Assembly: GCA_002320245.1 (NCBI GenBank)
Contig: DCKD01000087.1
Location: 62,001 to 126,000 of the forward strand
Length of the DNA: 64,000 bases
Direction of reading: 5' to 3'
From: Lachnospiraceae bacterium UBA1683
Lineage (GTDB): Bacteria > Bacillota > Clostridia > Lachnospirales > Lachnospiraceae
Shown here piece by piece: positions 54,253-63,241 of this stretch. The stretch's first letter is position 1. The number at the start of each line of letters is the position of its first letter. The position numbers were made by a program, and so were the translations under genes. The notes under the pieces were generated by a model. That model had not been told where the DNA came from. It saw only the letters and a program-made list of their open reading frames with translations, and did no database searches.

Positions 54253-55161
54253 ATGGATTATTCACCAGAGCTTGACCATGCATTGAAGACGCTCCGGCAG
54301 ATTACCGGACTCACTATGGATGTCAAGGCAGATACTTTAGAGGAAGAGGAGCAGGCACTCCGGCAGATTCAATGTCTGTGTTCTGCCTATCAGGAAAAAT
54401 ACAACAAGACACATTTTTTGCAGGGACTCATCACCGGAACCATTGCGTCATATGACATTCTGGAGCGCGCACCGCGTCTTCACATCACTAAGGATGAAAA
54501 ACGGGTGCTTTTCCTTCTGAAAACAAGAGGGACGCTGGATGAGGCCGTGCCAGAAATTCTGAAAAACCTGTTCCCTGCCCGGACAAAATCTTATCTTGTT
54601 CCGCTGACAGAGTGCAGTATAGTTATCTTACGCCCGATGAAATCATGCGAGACAGAGGAAGATATAGTGAAAATCGCGCATACCATCGTGGACACCCTGA
54701 ACATGGAGGCGCTCGCCTCCGTACAGGTCGCCTTCAGCAGCGGCTTTGATACTTTGGCTGAATGCTCCGCCGCTTACAAAAGCGCCTACCTTGCATTAAA
54801 GGTCGGAAACCTGTTTTACTCCGAACAGACAGTATTTCCATATAACAGGCTCGGAGTCGGCAGACTGATTTATCAGCTCCCGGTATCCCTGTGTGAAGGA
54901 TTCCTCCATGAGGTTTTCGGTGATGAGATTCCGGACGCGCTGGATGAAGAAACAAACAGTACGGTTACCAGATTTCTGCAAAATAACCTGAATATTGCGG
55001 AAACTTCCAGACAGCTCCATATGCACCGGAACACGCTCATCTACCGTCTGGAACAGGTAGAAAAACAGACCGGTCTGGATTTGAGGAATTTTGAAGACGC
55101 AATGACTTTTAAGATTGCCAGTATGGTAATGAATTATTTACAGACAGAAAGGAATTCTTGA
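54253..55161 (+). CDS. PucR/CdaR-type transcription regulator
   Basis: 302 residues from ATG at 54253 with GGAG six bases upstream; an open frame back to 54130 is not needed. The C-terminal helix-turn-helix is clear: FLQNNLNIAETSRQLHMHRN, then TLIYRLEQVEK. A GGDEF-like middle part typical of CdaR proteins precedes it. It lies 150 bases after the sugar ATPase and may regulate sugar uptake; its ligand is unknown. Confidence 0.85.
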   Translation: MDYSPELDHALKTLRQITGLTMDVKADTLEEEEQALRQIQCLCSAYQEKYNKTHFLQGLITGTIASYDILERAPRLHITKDEKRVLFLLKTRGTLDEAVPEILKNLFPARTKSYLVPLTECSIVILRPMKSCETEEDIVKIAHTIVDTLNMEALASVQVAFSSGFDTLAECSAAYKSAYLALKVGNLFYSEQTVFPYNRLGVGRLIYQLPVSLCEGFLHEVFGDEIPDALDEETNSTVTRFLQNNLNIAETSRQLHMHRNTLIYRLEQVEKQTGLDLRNFEDAMTFKIASMVMNYLQTERNS

Positions 55162-55163
55162 TT

Positions 55164-55664
55164 ATGAACGATGCTTATTATGAACAGCTTGTAACCCGTA
55201 AAACCCGCCCGGCAGATAACATTCTCCGTATCCTTCTCATTCTGGTTATCCCGGTAATTGTACTCGTCACAACGCCGTTTGTCGGATTTTTCAGCTTTAT
55301 ACTTGCCGTTATCTATGGTATGATTGCATATTATTTTATCTTTCCCCGCTTTAACGTGGAGTACGAGTATGACCTGCTGAACCATGACCTGGACATCGCT
55401 GCCATTTACAGTAAGGCAAACCGAAAAAAGAAGCTCTCCATTGATATCCAGCAGGCAGAAATCATCGCGCCGAAAGGCTCCCCGAGATTGAACTCCTATC
55501 ATCCGGATAAAACCTTGGATTTTTCTTCCGGGGCTCCGGACGCAAAGGTCTATGCCGTTATGATTCCCGTTGACCAGAAACTAAACTGCATTTTCATTGA
55601 ACCGGACCGCACAATGATGGAGCACATCAGGGGCTGGATGGGAATGAAATTATATCAGGATTAA
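55164..55664 (+). CDS. Two-span membrane protein of unknown function
   Basis: 166 residues from ATG at 55164, two bases after the regulator stop. Two adjacent hydrophobic helices (about 20-60) are followed by a soluble part with YEYDLLNHDLDIAAIY. I know similar DUF6106-type proteins in Lachnospiraceae only by appearance and do not insist on the name. The transcript ends at the terminator 55712-55751. Confidence 0.7.
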   Translation: MNDAYYEQLVTRKTRPADNILRILLILVIPVIVLVTTPFVGFFSFILAVIYGMIAYYFIFPRFNVEYEYDLLNHDLDIAAIYSKANRKKKLSIDIQQAEIIAPKGSPRLNSYHPDKTLDFSSGAPDAKVYAVMIPVDQKLNCIFIEPDRTMMEHIRGWMGMKLYQD

Positions 55665-55711
55665 CGAATGCTTTCAAATGCGGAGAAAAGCACTTAATCC
55701 TAATGTGTAAG

Positions 55712-55751
55712 AAACCGCCGTGCACACTTCCAACTGTCCGCACGGCGGTTT
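55712..55751 (+). terminator. Terminator of the plus-strand operon
   Basis: AAACCGCCGTGC and GCACGGCGGTTT form a perfect 12-bp stem followed by TTATTCTTTTC. Confidence 0.92.
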
Positions 55752-55761
55752 TATTCTTTTC

Positions 55762-55860
55762 AACTGATATCTTCATCCAACATTCCCATCTGATATCTTC
55801 ATCTGGTATTTTTATCTGACATTTCCATCTGATATCTTCATCTGGCATTCCTATCTGACA
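55762..55860. repeat. 13-bp tandem repeat, about 7.6 units
   Basis: Units of the form ATCTGATATCTTC run head to tail from 55762; there is also a 39-bp super-period (units 3-5 and 6-8). The last unit includes the sir2 stop codon. The array fills the convergent gap between the plus operon and sir2. Confidence 0.85.
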
Positions 55861-56582
55861 GCAACCCGGCTCAGTATCTCGCCGATTGGGGCTGCAACCG
55901 TCAGGTTTGCCCTCACTGCCCGTCCCGTCTCGGACTTATTGATGACAGCAAGATTTTTCCCGTGGAAATAATCGATGAAACCTGCTGCCGGATAGACAAC
56001 CAGCGAAGTGCCCCCGATGATGAGCATATCTGCGTTCCTGATGGCATTGACCGCTCCCTTAATTGTCTCTCCATCCAGCCCTTCCTCATACAGTACCACA
56101 TCCGGTTTGATGATTCCGCCGCATTTCTTACATCTTGGGATTCCTTCTGAATGCTTTACATACGCCGCATCATAAAATGTATGGCAATCCATACAGTAAT
56201 TCCTCATAATGCTTCCATGTAATTCATACACACACTTACTCCCGGCAGCCTGATGCAGCCCATCAATATTCTGCGTCACGACCGCCGTAAGTTTTTCTGC
56301 TCTCTCCAGCTCTGCAAGCTTTTTATGTGCCGCATTCGGCTTTGCATCCAGCAGCATCATCTTTTCCCTGTAAAAGTCATAAAACGCCTCTGTATGCTGT
56401 ATAAAAAAACTATGGCTTACAACCTGCTCCGGCGAATACTGATAAGACTGATGATAAATACCGTCTGCACTTCGGAAATCCGGGATTCCGCTTTCTGTCG
56501 ATACTCCCGCGCCGCCGAAAAACACAATGCGGGCACTTTCATCAATCATCTTCTGTAACTGTTCCACTTCGTGTTCGTACAT
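55851..56582 (-). CDS. Sir2-family NAD-dependent protein deacylase
   Basis: 243 residues. GAGVSTESGIPDFR, TQNIDGLHQAAG, catalytic His in ELHGS and the zinc Cys pairs CMDC and CKKC are present. It removes acyl groups from lysines using NAD. The stop codon lies in the 13-bp repeat array. Length is normal for class U/III bacterial sirtuins. It is followed upstream by the HD gene on the same strand. Confidence 0.95.
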   Translation of the reverse strand: MYEHEVEQLQKMIDESARIVFFGGAGVSTESGIPDFRSADGIYHQSYQYSPEQVVSHSFFIQHTEAFYDFYREKMMLLDAKPNAAHKKLAELERAEKLTAVVTQNIDGLHQAAGSKCVYELHGSIMRNYCMDCHTFYDAAYVKHSEGIPRCKKCGGIIKPDVVLYEEGLDGETIKGAVNAIRNADMLIIGGTSLVVYPAAGFIDYFHGKNLAVINKSETGRAVRANLTVAAPIGEILSRVAVR

Positions 56583-56638
56583 CCTGCATCCTCCTTATAT
56601 AACCCGTACTCCCGTCTGCCCCTTCTCCGGACTCCGAT

Positions 56639-57226
56639 TTACTCATCCTGCACGTGGCCTTCCCTGATATGTTTATCAACAATTTTCTGCATGCATTCCC
56701 ACACCTGAGGGGAAGTCTCCTTGATTTTTTCATTTCGCTTATATATCTGAGACTTTTTCACATGATGCTCAGACCAGCTAATCCCCCCTGTAGCGTCATT
56801 TAACAGCAAAGGCTGGAAATTGTCCAGCAGGTGTGCATATTTTGCCTCTGCGCTCTCATATGCCTCAAATTCCTCCCACAGACTTTTGAAGTAAGCGCCC
56901 TGCTCTGCCGGAAGCAATCCGAAAATGCGATCCGCCGCTTTGGACTCCCTCTCACATTTTGTCTTTGCCCCCTCCGCGTCATATGCATAAGTATCCCCTG
57001 CATCAATTTCTACAAGGTCATGAATCAATACCATGAGCATTACTCTGGTCACATCCACCGGCTCCTGTACATACTCCTGCAGTAAATATGCCATCAACGC
57101 GATATGCCACGAATGCTCTGCATCGTTTTCTTTTCGCCTCGCATCTGCCAGATATGTCTGTCGGAAAATGTTCTTTACTTTATCAACCTCAACAATAAAC
57201 TGTAGCTGCTGCTCTAATCTTGTCAT
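56639..57226 (-). CDS. HD-domain phosphohydrolase (YfbR-like)
   Basis: 195 residues. Metal-binding residues are visible in AEHSWH and LIHDLVEID, the HD signature. Related enzymes are deoxynucleoside 5'-monophosphatases, so a nucleotide role is likely but not certain. The gene lies 57 bases from sir2 and may be cotranscribed. Confidence 0.88.
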   Translation of the reverse strand: MTRLEQQLQFIVEVDKVKNIFRQTYLADARRKENDAEHSWHIALMAYLLQEYVQEPVDVTRVMLMVLIHDLVEIDAGDTYAYDAEGAKTKCERESKAADRIFGLLPAEQGAYFKSLWEEFEAYESAEAKYAHLLDNFQPLLLNDATGGISWSEHHVKKSQIYKRNEKIKETSPQVWECMQKIVDKHIREGHVQDE

Positions 57227-57290
57227 ACTCTGTCTCCTGTTATAAAAAGTGTCTGCATTCCGGAACTGCGCATCATCACACGCAGGGTGT

Positions 57291-57334
57291 TTTTATGGTA
57301 TAGGAAGTTTGCAGAACTTTTCTATACCATAAAA
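57291..57334. other. Long AT-rich hairpin
   Basis: TTTTATGGTATAG (57291-57303) and CTATACCATAAAA (57322-57334) are a perfect 13-bp inverted repeat with an inner AAGTT/AACTT. It stands beside the terminator at 57336 and may be a second, converging terminator or a repeat element. Confidence 0.6.
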
Positions 57335-57335
57335 T

Positions 57336-57383
57336 CCCCCGGTCATGATGCATCTGCCAACAGGCGATTATCATGTCCGGGGG
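57336..57383 (-). terminator. Terminator of the DUF6465 gene
   Basis: CCCCCGGTCATGAT and ATCATGTCCGGGGG pair over 14 bp with one mismatch. The minus strand continues with ATTTTATGG. It lies 17 bases past the gene. Confidence 0.8.
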
Positions 57384-57399
57384 CTGAACAGTAACGTTT

Positions 57400-58119
57400 T
57401 TACAGGTCGATTCTTCCTGTTGTTTCTCCATTCACTACATAGTAAGCTGCTGACTCTTCCGGCTTCAGATAAATCTTCACATCTTTCATGTCTCCGACTT
57501 TATTCTTGAGAACCTTTGTCCAAACCTCTTTTACCTTCTGGAAAATCTCTTTCTCTGTGTACTCTTTCCCTGCAAACTGAAGGAACATCTCTGTTTTCAC
57601 TTCTGCTTTCTTTGCAGGCGTCTTCTTCGCTGCCGTTTTCTTAGCCGGCGCTTTCTTTGCAGGCTTTTCTTCCTTTGCAGGCGCTGCATCTACCAGAACT
57701 GCCGCTTTCGTCTCAATTCCCTTTGTTTCATCCTTCTTTGTGGCAATTGCTTTCGGAGCCGGTTTCGCTGTTACTTTCTTTGGCTCTTCCTCCACTTCCG
57801 GTTTCGTCTCAACCGGTTTTGTCTCCGCTTTTACTTCCGGTTTCTTCTCAGCCGGTTTTACCTCTGCCTTTACTTCCGGCTTTTTCTCTGCCGGTTTTGC
57901 TTCTGCCTTTACTTCCGGTTTTGTCTCTGTCTTTACTTCCGGTTTCTTTTCAACCGGTACTGTTGTTTTGGTTTCTGCCTTTACTTCTGTCTTTGCCTCT
58001 GCTGCCTTCGTCTCAACTGATTTTGCAGCCGCTGTATTTTTTGCTGCTTTCACAGTTGTCTGATCAGCCACTTTTTTCTCTTTTGCTGCTTTCTGCTCTT
58101 TCAATGTTTTTCTTGCCAT
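57400..58119 (-). CDS. DUF6465 protein with Lys/Ala/Pro repeat region
   Basis: 239 residues from ATG at 58119, after GGAGGGAAC. Residues about 20-180 are low complexity, with several copies of KPEVKAE/KPAEK and a histone-H1-like KKAPAKKTAAKK stretch. The last 60 residues (FLQFAGKEYTEKEIF, VYYVVNGETTGRIDL-like end) match DUF6465. The basic region could bind DNA or peptidoglycan/teichoic acid; function is unknown. A promoter lies at 58189-58217. Confidence 0.88.
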   Translation of the reverse strand: MARKTLKEQKAAKEKKVADQTTVKAAKNTAAAKSVETKAAEAKTEVKAETKTTVPVEKKPEVKTETKPEVKAEAKPAEKKPEVKAEVKPAEKKPEVKAETKPVETKPEVEEEPKKVTAKPAPKAIATKKDETKGIETKAAVLVDAAPAKEEKPAKKAPAKKTAAKKTPAKKAEVKTEMFLQFAGKEYTEKEIFQKVKEVWTKVLKNKVGDMKDVKIYLKPEESAAYYVVNGETTGRIDL

Positions 58120-58188
58120 TACTTGTTCCCTCCTAATAAAACCACTCAAGTAGATTGACGTTTTCTTCCATTTTTTGTTACAACGTCT

Positions 58189-58217
58189 ATTGTACTCCTT
58201 TTTCGCGAAAAGGTCAA
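58189..58217 (-). promoter_or_regulatory. Promoter of the DUF6465 gene
   Basis: Minus strand TTGACC (58212-58217) and TACAAT (58189-58194), 17-bp spacer, 70 bp before the ATG. Confidence 0.8.
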
Positions 58218-58315
58218 AAAAAAAGCGAAATTATTTTTTAATAATTCAGAAAATAGCAAGAATTTTAAAAAAAATAACAAAAATTAGCTTTTTTAAAATT
58301 TTTTCAATTTAGGGG

Positions 58316-58345
58316 TTTACATTTGCCATAAAACTATGCTATACT
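58316..58345 (+). promoter_or_regulatory. tRNA-Leu promoter
   Basis: TTTACA (58316-58321) and TATACT (58340-58345), 18-bp spacer, 12 bp before the tRNA. Confidence 0.75.
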
Positions 58346-58357
58346 ACCACTTGTCGA

Positions 58358-58441
58358 GCGGAAGTGGCGGAATGGCAGACGCGCTAGATTCAGGTTCTAG
58401 TGGGAGTTAATCCTGTGAGAGTTCAAGTCTCTTCTTCCGCA
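58358..58441 (+). tRNA. tRNA-Leu (CAG)
   Basis: GCGGAAG acceptor arm pairs with CTTCCGC, A discriminator. The anticodon stem CTAGA/TCTAG encloses TTCAGGT, with anticodon CAG at 58391-58393. A long variable arm (TGGGAGTTAATCCTG) is typical for leucine. GTTCAAGTC is the T arm. CCA is not encoded. Confidence 0.95.
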
Positions 58442-58450
58442 TTTTCGATA

Positions 58451-58484
58451 AAAGAGAACATCTTGTAAATCAAGAGTTCTCTTT
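58451..58484 (+). terminator. tRNA terminator
   Basis: AAAGAGAAC and GTTCTCTTT with inner TCTTG/CAAGA pairing, followed by a T run. Confidence 0.9.
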
Positions 58485-58578
58485 TTTTATGTCTTTTTTG
58501 ATAAACCAAAATTAGAAATATCCATATAAGCACCAGTGTACTGACATATTCATTTTCAGCCGAATAGTACCGAATGGA

Positions 58579-59316
58579 TTACATGAAATTCCCGCCCGGA
58601 CCACTTGTACCTATCGGGACATAACAGCATCCCCCGCCGCAGCACAGATTACAGAGTGCTGTTGCCAGACACAGCTTTACGCAATAACCGTTGCCGGCTC
58701 CCACAGGGTATCCGTACATACCCTGTTTCTGCTGATACCACGATCCGCCGCCTTGCAGTCTCTGCAGCAACATCCGATACTTGAAATTATCCGGCTCCAT
58801 CTCTGCCGCTTTCTGAGCATGTTCCAGTGCAATTACGTTATTTCCAAGACCGGAATTCGCCGATGCACTATAAAAATACCAGAGTGCGCTGCGTTCTTTT
58901 ATTCCCTCCAGCACATTTAACGCCTCTTTGAAATGTGCGCTCTGAATATAATTTGCCGCCGCGCGAAGATGCATGTCTGTCTCCGAATCTCCGGAACGGC
59001 TACGGGCATCACTGTAATTACCGGAGCCGCCGAATGGATTGCCATACATCCCGCCAAACGGATTCCCGTACTCACCGTCAAACGGATTGCCTGTCCCATA
59101 GGCGCCGCCGGTTCCTGAATATCCACGCTCCCGCTCGTCCATAATCTGCTGGTATGCCTGCTGCACTTCTTTGAACTTTGCCTCCGCCTCATCTTTCTTT
59201 GGATTGTTTATATTCGCATCCGGATGATACTTTCTGCTCAAAGCCCGGTATGCTTTTTTTATCTCTTCATCAGATGCCTCTCTGGATACCCCCAGTACCT
59301 GATATGGATCTGTCAT
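58579..59316 (-). CDS. J-domain protein with Cys-rich tail
   Basis: 245 residues. The J domain covers 1-65 with HPD in [10 protein letters not shown] Gly/Asn-rich linker follows, then a TPR-like helical part ([26 protein letters not shown]). The tail is Cys-rich ([11 protein letters not shown]). It is not DnaJ itself; it is a specialised cochaperone for a DnaK partner. The Cys cluster might bind metal. No signal peptide. Confidence 0.88.
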   Translation of the reverse strand: MTDPYQVLGVSREASDEEIKKAYRALSRKYHPDANINNPKKDEAEAKFKEVQQAYQQIMDERERGYSGTGGAYGTGNPFDGEYGNPFGGMYGNPFGGSGNYSDARSRSGDSETDMHLRAAANYIQSAHFKEALNVLEGIKERSALWYFYSASANSGLGNNVIALEHAQKAAEMEPDNFKYRMLLQRLQGGGSWYQQKQGMYGYPVGAGNGYCVKLCLATALCNLCCGGGCCYVPIGTSGPGGNFM

Positions 59317-59354
59317 CTTTTTTCTCCGTTTCTATATCGTTTTTACCACAAAAC

Positions 59355-59374
59355 GGCACCAACGAATTGGTGCC
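59355..59374 (-). terminator. Hairpin after the zinc-ribbon membrane gene
   Basis: GGCACCAA-CGAA-TTGGTGCC is a perfect 8-bp stem with a tetraloop. The minus strand goes on with GTTTTGTGG. It lies 61 bases past the 59436-59843 gene. Confidence 0.7.
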
Positions 59375-59435
59375 GCCATATGCCAGTACTACGCCTTCTT
59401 CCGCCTTAAAGCCGGGCAATTTGGGAGGCGCAGTA

Positions 59436-59843
59436 CTAACTCCTCTTTATAAATGTCGTCCCGCACTTCGGGCAGCGTACTTCAATCTTTCCTTTTCCTC
59501 TCGGAATCCGAATCTTCTGCCTGCAACCCGGACACTTATAGATATGATATACTCTCCGCTGTTTCAACATCTCTTTCTGCCGTTGGAAAAAGCATCGAAT
59601 CTTATAAGTCTTTGCAAGATACGCCTGATTTTCTGCATAGCGCTTTGTGATATTTCTTGAAAACATCCTCACATAACAATAAATAATCACAATCCAGCCC
59701 ACTATGTAGAATACCGTTCCGAGCGCTTTTCCTCCGAACAGCGTGGAAAGCAGTACTGCCAGCAATCCAACTACAAGCAGGAATTTGGAAAATGAATCTG
59801 CTCCATATCTCCCCTGCATAAACCGCATCAGCTTTTCTTTCAT
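59436..59843 (-). CDS. Small membrane protein with zinc ribbon
   Basis: 135 residues. Two hydrophobic segments (about 20-36 and 42-60) are followed by a C4 zinc ribbon (YKCPGCRQKI, VRCPKCGTTF). The family is common beside J-domain genes in Lachnospiraceae; the function is not known. It precedes the J-domain gene on the same strand, so the two may act together. Confidence 0.8.
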   Translation of the reverse strand: MKEKLMRFMQGRYGADSFSKFLLVVGLLAVLLSTLFGGKALGTVFYIVGWIVIIYCYVRMFSRNITKRYAENQAYLAKTYKIRCFFQRQKEMLKQRRVYHIYKCPGCRQKIRIPRGKGKIEVRCPKCGTTFIKRS

Positions 59844-59995
59844 TTACATTCAACCTTTCTCTACCGACACCTCTGAATTTTCTGATTCCAAATCTCCCGG
59901 TTCTGAATCTTTTATTTCTGAATTTTCTATACGAATGCTATTTTCCCCCGTTTTCAAACAATTGTCAATAAACTGTTTCTAAAAATATTATTAAA

Positions 59996-60907
59996 CTATT
60001 TTACATTCAGTATATTATTGCATATCTCCGTCGAAATCAAATACACAATCTTCGAATCATTCATCATCACGTAACGGTTGCCGTTTCCGTCTTCATTTCC
60101 GATATAAAGCGTCAGGACTTTTTCTTTGTCGTCTTTCGTGTAAGTTGCCTCCACCGTAATCCGTGTACTTTCATCCAGGCCATATCCCGGCAAATCACCA
60201 TCGTCCACCGAATAGTCTGCTGCGGAACTTAGGCTCACCGCGCCAAGACCGCCTGCCACTGTTGCAATATTTTCCGCATCATCGTCATTATCAGAATCAT
60301 AGGTTGTAATCCCGCCGTTCTGCGTAATGGTTTCCTTCTTCAGATTACCGCTGCTGATGCCCGGATATTTATCAAGCTGCGCCATATCGGACAGGCTGTA
60401 CTGTAAGTCCTGAATCACTTCACTGCTGACCGTATAGACCTTCTCCGTGTCATCCACCGTCACATAGTAATCATCGCCAACCGCGTCTCCGAAATACACA
60501 GTTGTCTTATTGCCATCCGCATCTGCGATTTGCACCTGATACGCAGGATTATCCAATCCATAATCCGCAAACCCATCACCATCTTTCAGCTCCCGGTCTG
60601 CTTTCAGTTTACCAAATGTGTCTGCCATCTGCTGCGGATAGTTCTGCGCCAGAGGGAAATCCGGATCTTTTACATATGACCAAGTCCCATCCTGCTTTTC
60701 AAATGTCATTGTTCCTTCGCCAATATTGTAATTGATTGTACGGACCTCCTCCATGTCGGTAACATATACTGTCTCCGCTTCTTCCTTTTCTTTCGCCCGT
60801 TTGTCCTGATGTATGCCCCATGCCTGAATTCCGGCATACACAGCGACAAGCAGAATAAGTACCACCAGAAGAAGCAACATTTGTTTTTTCTTTTTCTCCA
60901 TAACCAT
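59996..60907 (-). CDS. DUF4340-family membrane-anchored protein
   Basis: 303 residues. One N-terminal membrane helix (MLLLLVVLILLVAVYAGI) is followed by an outside part with repeated beta units (YGLDNPAYQVQI, GYGLDESTRITV), the DUF4340 pattern. It is the last gene of the Gld-type ABC cluster, and its ATG follows the GldG-like stop. The 152-base gap after it holds nothing I can support. Confidence 0.9.
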   Translation of the reverse strand: MVMEKKKKQMLLLLVVLILLVAVYAGIQAWGIHQDKRAKEKEEAETVYVTDMEEVRTINYNIGEGTMTFEKQDGTWSYVKDPDFPLAQNYPQQMADTFGKLKADRELKDGDGFADYGLDNPAYQVQIADADGNKTTVYFGDAVGDDYYVTVDDTEKVYTVSSEVIQDLQYSLSDMAQLDKYPGISSGNLKKETITQNGGITTYDSDNDDDAENIATVAGGLGAVSLSSAADYSVDDGDLPGYGLDESTRITVEATYTKDDKEKVLTLYIGNEDGNGNRYVMMNDSKIVYLISTEICNNILNVK

Positions 60908-62362
60908 TTACGCCTTTCTTCTGCGGAACCATACCACGAATCCACCAATCAGCAGTACTGCCGGAACGCCAAAGATTACGAGCAGACTGAACAGACCGGC
61001 ATGTTGGACGGTATTGTACTCAACTGAAAGACTCTTTGGCTCAATTGAAATATTCTGTACACCATCAAAGTTTGCCGTCACTGCATTCATAAACAGTGTA
61101 GTATTTTCCAGTGTGGTAAAGGTGTCTGTAATCTGCGGGTCAATCAGACTTGCGGAAGTAATCACCGTCAGACGGCTCTCCGCTGTCTCTGTGGAATCTG
61201 CATTCCCGGAATCCGCGCCGTCTGCGCTTTGACTGTCCGCATCATCCGAAGAAATGCTCTCTGTAGCAACCGCGCCGAGTGTATAGGTTCCCTGTGTCTG
61301 GCCATCCTCCGTCACCGCATATCCACCATTGCTTGTATCCATAAATGAACTTGTGGAAACCGAATCTCTCGCCGCATCCACCAGACTCATTCCATGCGCA
61401 TTGCCTAACAATACCATCCCGGAAGAAATTCCCTTTGCCAAGTCTCCCGATACCGAAAGCTGCGGGAAGATAAAATAAGCATTTCCCTGATAGGAGCGCT
61501 GTGTATCTGCAATATATCCGTCAACCGGCTCCATACCATAAGCTTTCATAATTGCCGACAGATTCGGCAGCTCCGTTGCATTCGTATCGCCAAGCAGAAT
61601 CATCATTTTACCGCCTGCCCCCAGATAGCTCTCCACCATGGTCTTTTCATCAGAAGACAAATCCGTGGCCGGCGCATACATCAACAGCAAATCACAGTCA
61701 TCCGGAATCTCACTCATCATCATGTTTAACTCGGAAACATTGTAGTTATTCTTTGTCATCAAATCAGAAATTGTTGTTGAGAAGGCAGACTCTCCATGTC
61801 CCGAAGTCCGGTAAATCGTTTCCCTCACGTCACTTGTCACATAATTGACTGCACTGGTTAGCTGACCTTCACCGTCAAACCCGGACTCCGATGCGCTTCC
61901 TGTATAATAATAAGAAGACATATCCTGCACAATGATATCGCTGAATGAGACTGTCGTTGACTTTCCGGTATCTTCACAACTTACTACAATGGAGTTTTCC
62001 CCGGCATTGTACTGAGTCAATGCCGACGGGTGCAGCACCGGGTCTACCCACTTCACCTTGATTTTTCCGGAAAGTCCGGCATATTTGCTTAGAAATGTCG
62101 TAATTCTGTCATCGGTCTCATCTTTCACCGCGAGCACAGTCATTGTGACATCCTGATTCAGCCCTTTGAGCAAATCCCTGCTCGTATCGCTGATTTCATA
62201 GATTTTTGTGCTGCTCACATCAATATTACGGTATTTCTCCGGGAGCTGCCCGATAATCAGGTTTGCAACTACTACAATGGCAATGACAACCGCCGTTGCG
62301 CCAACGCTGAATGCTCCCTGCTTTGTTCCTGTTGTCCGAAATAATTTTTTTACCTTTTCCAC
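60908..62362 (-). CDS. GldG-like ABC transporter component
   Basis: 484 residues. An N-terminal membrane helix, a large outside domain (IYEISDTSRDLLKGLNQDVT start; RTSGHGESAF in the middle) and a C-terminal membrane helix followed by FRRRKA match GldG-type auxiliary proteins. It works with the permease and ATPase next door. The cell surely does not glide; these systems in Firmicutes have an unknown envelope role. Confidence 0.9.
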   Translation of the reverse strand: MEKVKKLFRTTGTKQGAFSVGATAVVIAIVVVANLIIGQLPEKYRNIDVSSTKIYEISDTSRDLLKGLNQDVTMTVLAVKDETDDRITTFLSKYAGLSGKIKVKWVDPVLHPSALTQYNAGENSIVVSCEDTGKSTTVSFSDIIVQDMSSYYYTGSASESGFDGEGQLTSAVNYVTSDVRETIYRTSGHGESAFSTTISDLMTKNNYNVSELNMMMSEIPDDCDLLLMYAPATDLSSDEKTMVESYLGAGGKMMILLGDTNATELPNLSAIMKAYGMEPVDGYIADTQRSYQGNAYFIFPQLSVSGDLAKGISSGMVLLGNAHGMSLVDAARDSVSTSSFMDTSNGGYAVTEDGQTQGTYTLGAVATESISSDDADSQSADGADSGNADSTETAESRLTVITSASLIDPQITDTFTTLENTTLFMNAVTANFDGVQNISIEPKSLSVEYNTVQHAGLFSLLVIFGVPAVLLIGGFVVWFRRRKA

Positions 62363-62374
62363 GATGCGGCCCTC

Positions 62375-63241
62375 CTAACTCCAACGTCTTTTCTGAATGG
62401 CCTGTATCGTCAGAAATACAAACACGATAATAACCGACAGATACAGCATAATACCGGTGATATCCACAATATGGCTATTGGTGATATCTGTGAATACATC
62501 AGCCAGCGCCAGTTTACCAAGCAGCTTTGACAGAAGATTTTCAAAGAGGCTGGATTTTACAATATATGCAATGGCGCAGCCGGCAACCGCAATCACCTCC
62601 AAAACGGCTCCCAGCATCCAGTTTTCCGTCATGTGGTAAATGTATAATACAATCAGGCTCAGAATCAAAATCAACCCAATCATGCACGCTACCGCTGAGG
62701 AAGGCAGGAATCCGATAATCCCGTTCCACAGATACAACGCCAGCAAGACACCAAACGTACTGATAAATGCGATAATCTGGCTCTCTGTCAACGCCGACAT
62801 AAACATTCCGATTGCCACATACACACAGCCTAACAGGAAGAATACTGCGATGGAAATATAATCCACCTTCAGGTATGCCGTTCCGTTCATTTTAATTATC
62901 AATGGAAACAGACAGAAAATAAGATTCGGTATTGCTACAACCGTCACCATTGCAAAATATTTTCCCAGAACTACTTTTGTCAGGCTTACCGGTGCGGTCA
63001 AGAGCATCTGGTCTGTCTTGTTCCTCCGTTCCTCCGCAAAACTCCGCATCGAAACCAGGGGAATTCCCACGATAAACACAATCAATGAGCCTGACAGTGT
63101 ATAGGAGAAATACGGATATCCCGCGTTTAAATTATATGCAGTAAAATAAATTCCTGTAAATGCCACAAGAAATGCGACAAATACGCATCCAACCATGGAT
63201 TGGAAATACGCTTTCAGTTCTCTTTTATAAATCGCCAGCAT
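62375..63241 (-). CDS. ABC-2 type permease, GldF-like
   Basis: 288 residues with six hydrophobic segments. It starts MLAIYKRELKAYFQSMVGCV, and has the RSFAEERRNKTDQMLLTAPV box shared by GldF-type permeases. It overlaps the ATPase gene by 17 bases. Confidence 0.92.
   Translation of the reverse strand: MLAIYKRELKAYFQSMVGCVFVAFLVAFTGIYFTAYNLNAGYPYFSYTLSGSLIVFIVGIPLVSMRSFAEERRNKTDQMLLTAPVSLTKVVLGKYFAMVTVVAIPNLIFCLFPLIIKMNGTAYLKVDYISIAVFFLLGCVYVAIGMFMSALTESQIIAFISTFGVLLALYLWNGIIGFLPSSAVACMIGLILILSLIVLYIYHMTENWMLGAVLEVIAVAGCAIAYIVKSSLFENLLSKLLGKLALADVFTDITNSHIVDITGIMLYLSVIIVFVFLTIQAIQKRRWS

Noticed and set aside
55627..55848. 73-codon minus-strand frame after sir2
   Set aside because: It is translation of the 13-bp tandem repeat and the terminator; no ribosome site.
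57657..58136. Plus-strand Leu/Pro/Ser-rich frames opposite the DUF6465 gene
   Set aside because: Reverse-strand reading of the Lys/Glu/Pro repeats; low complexity only.
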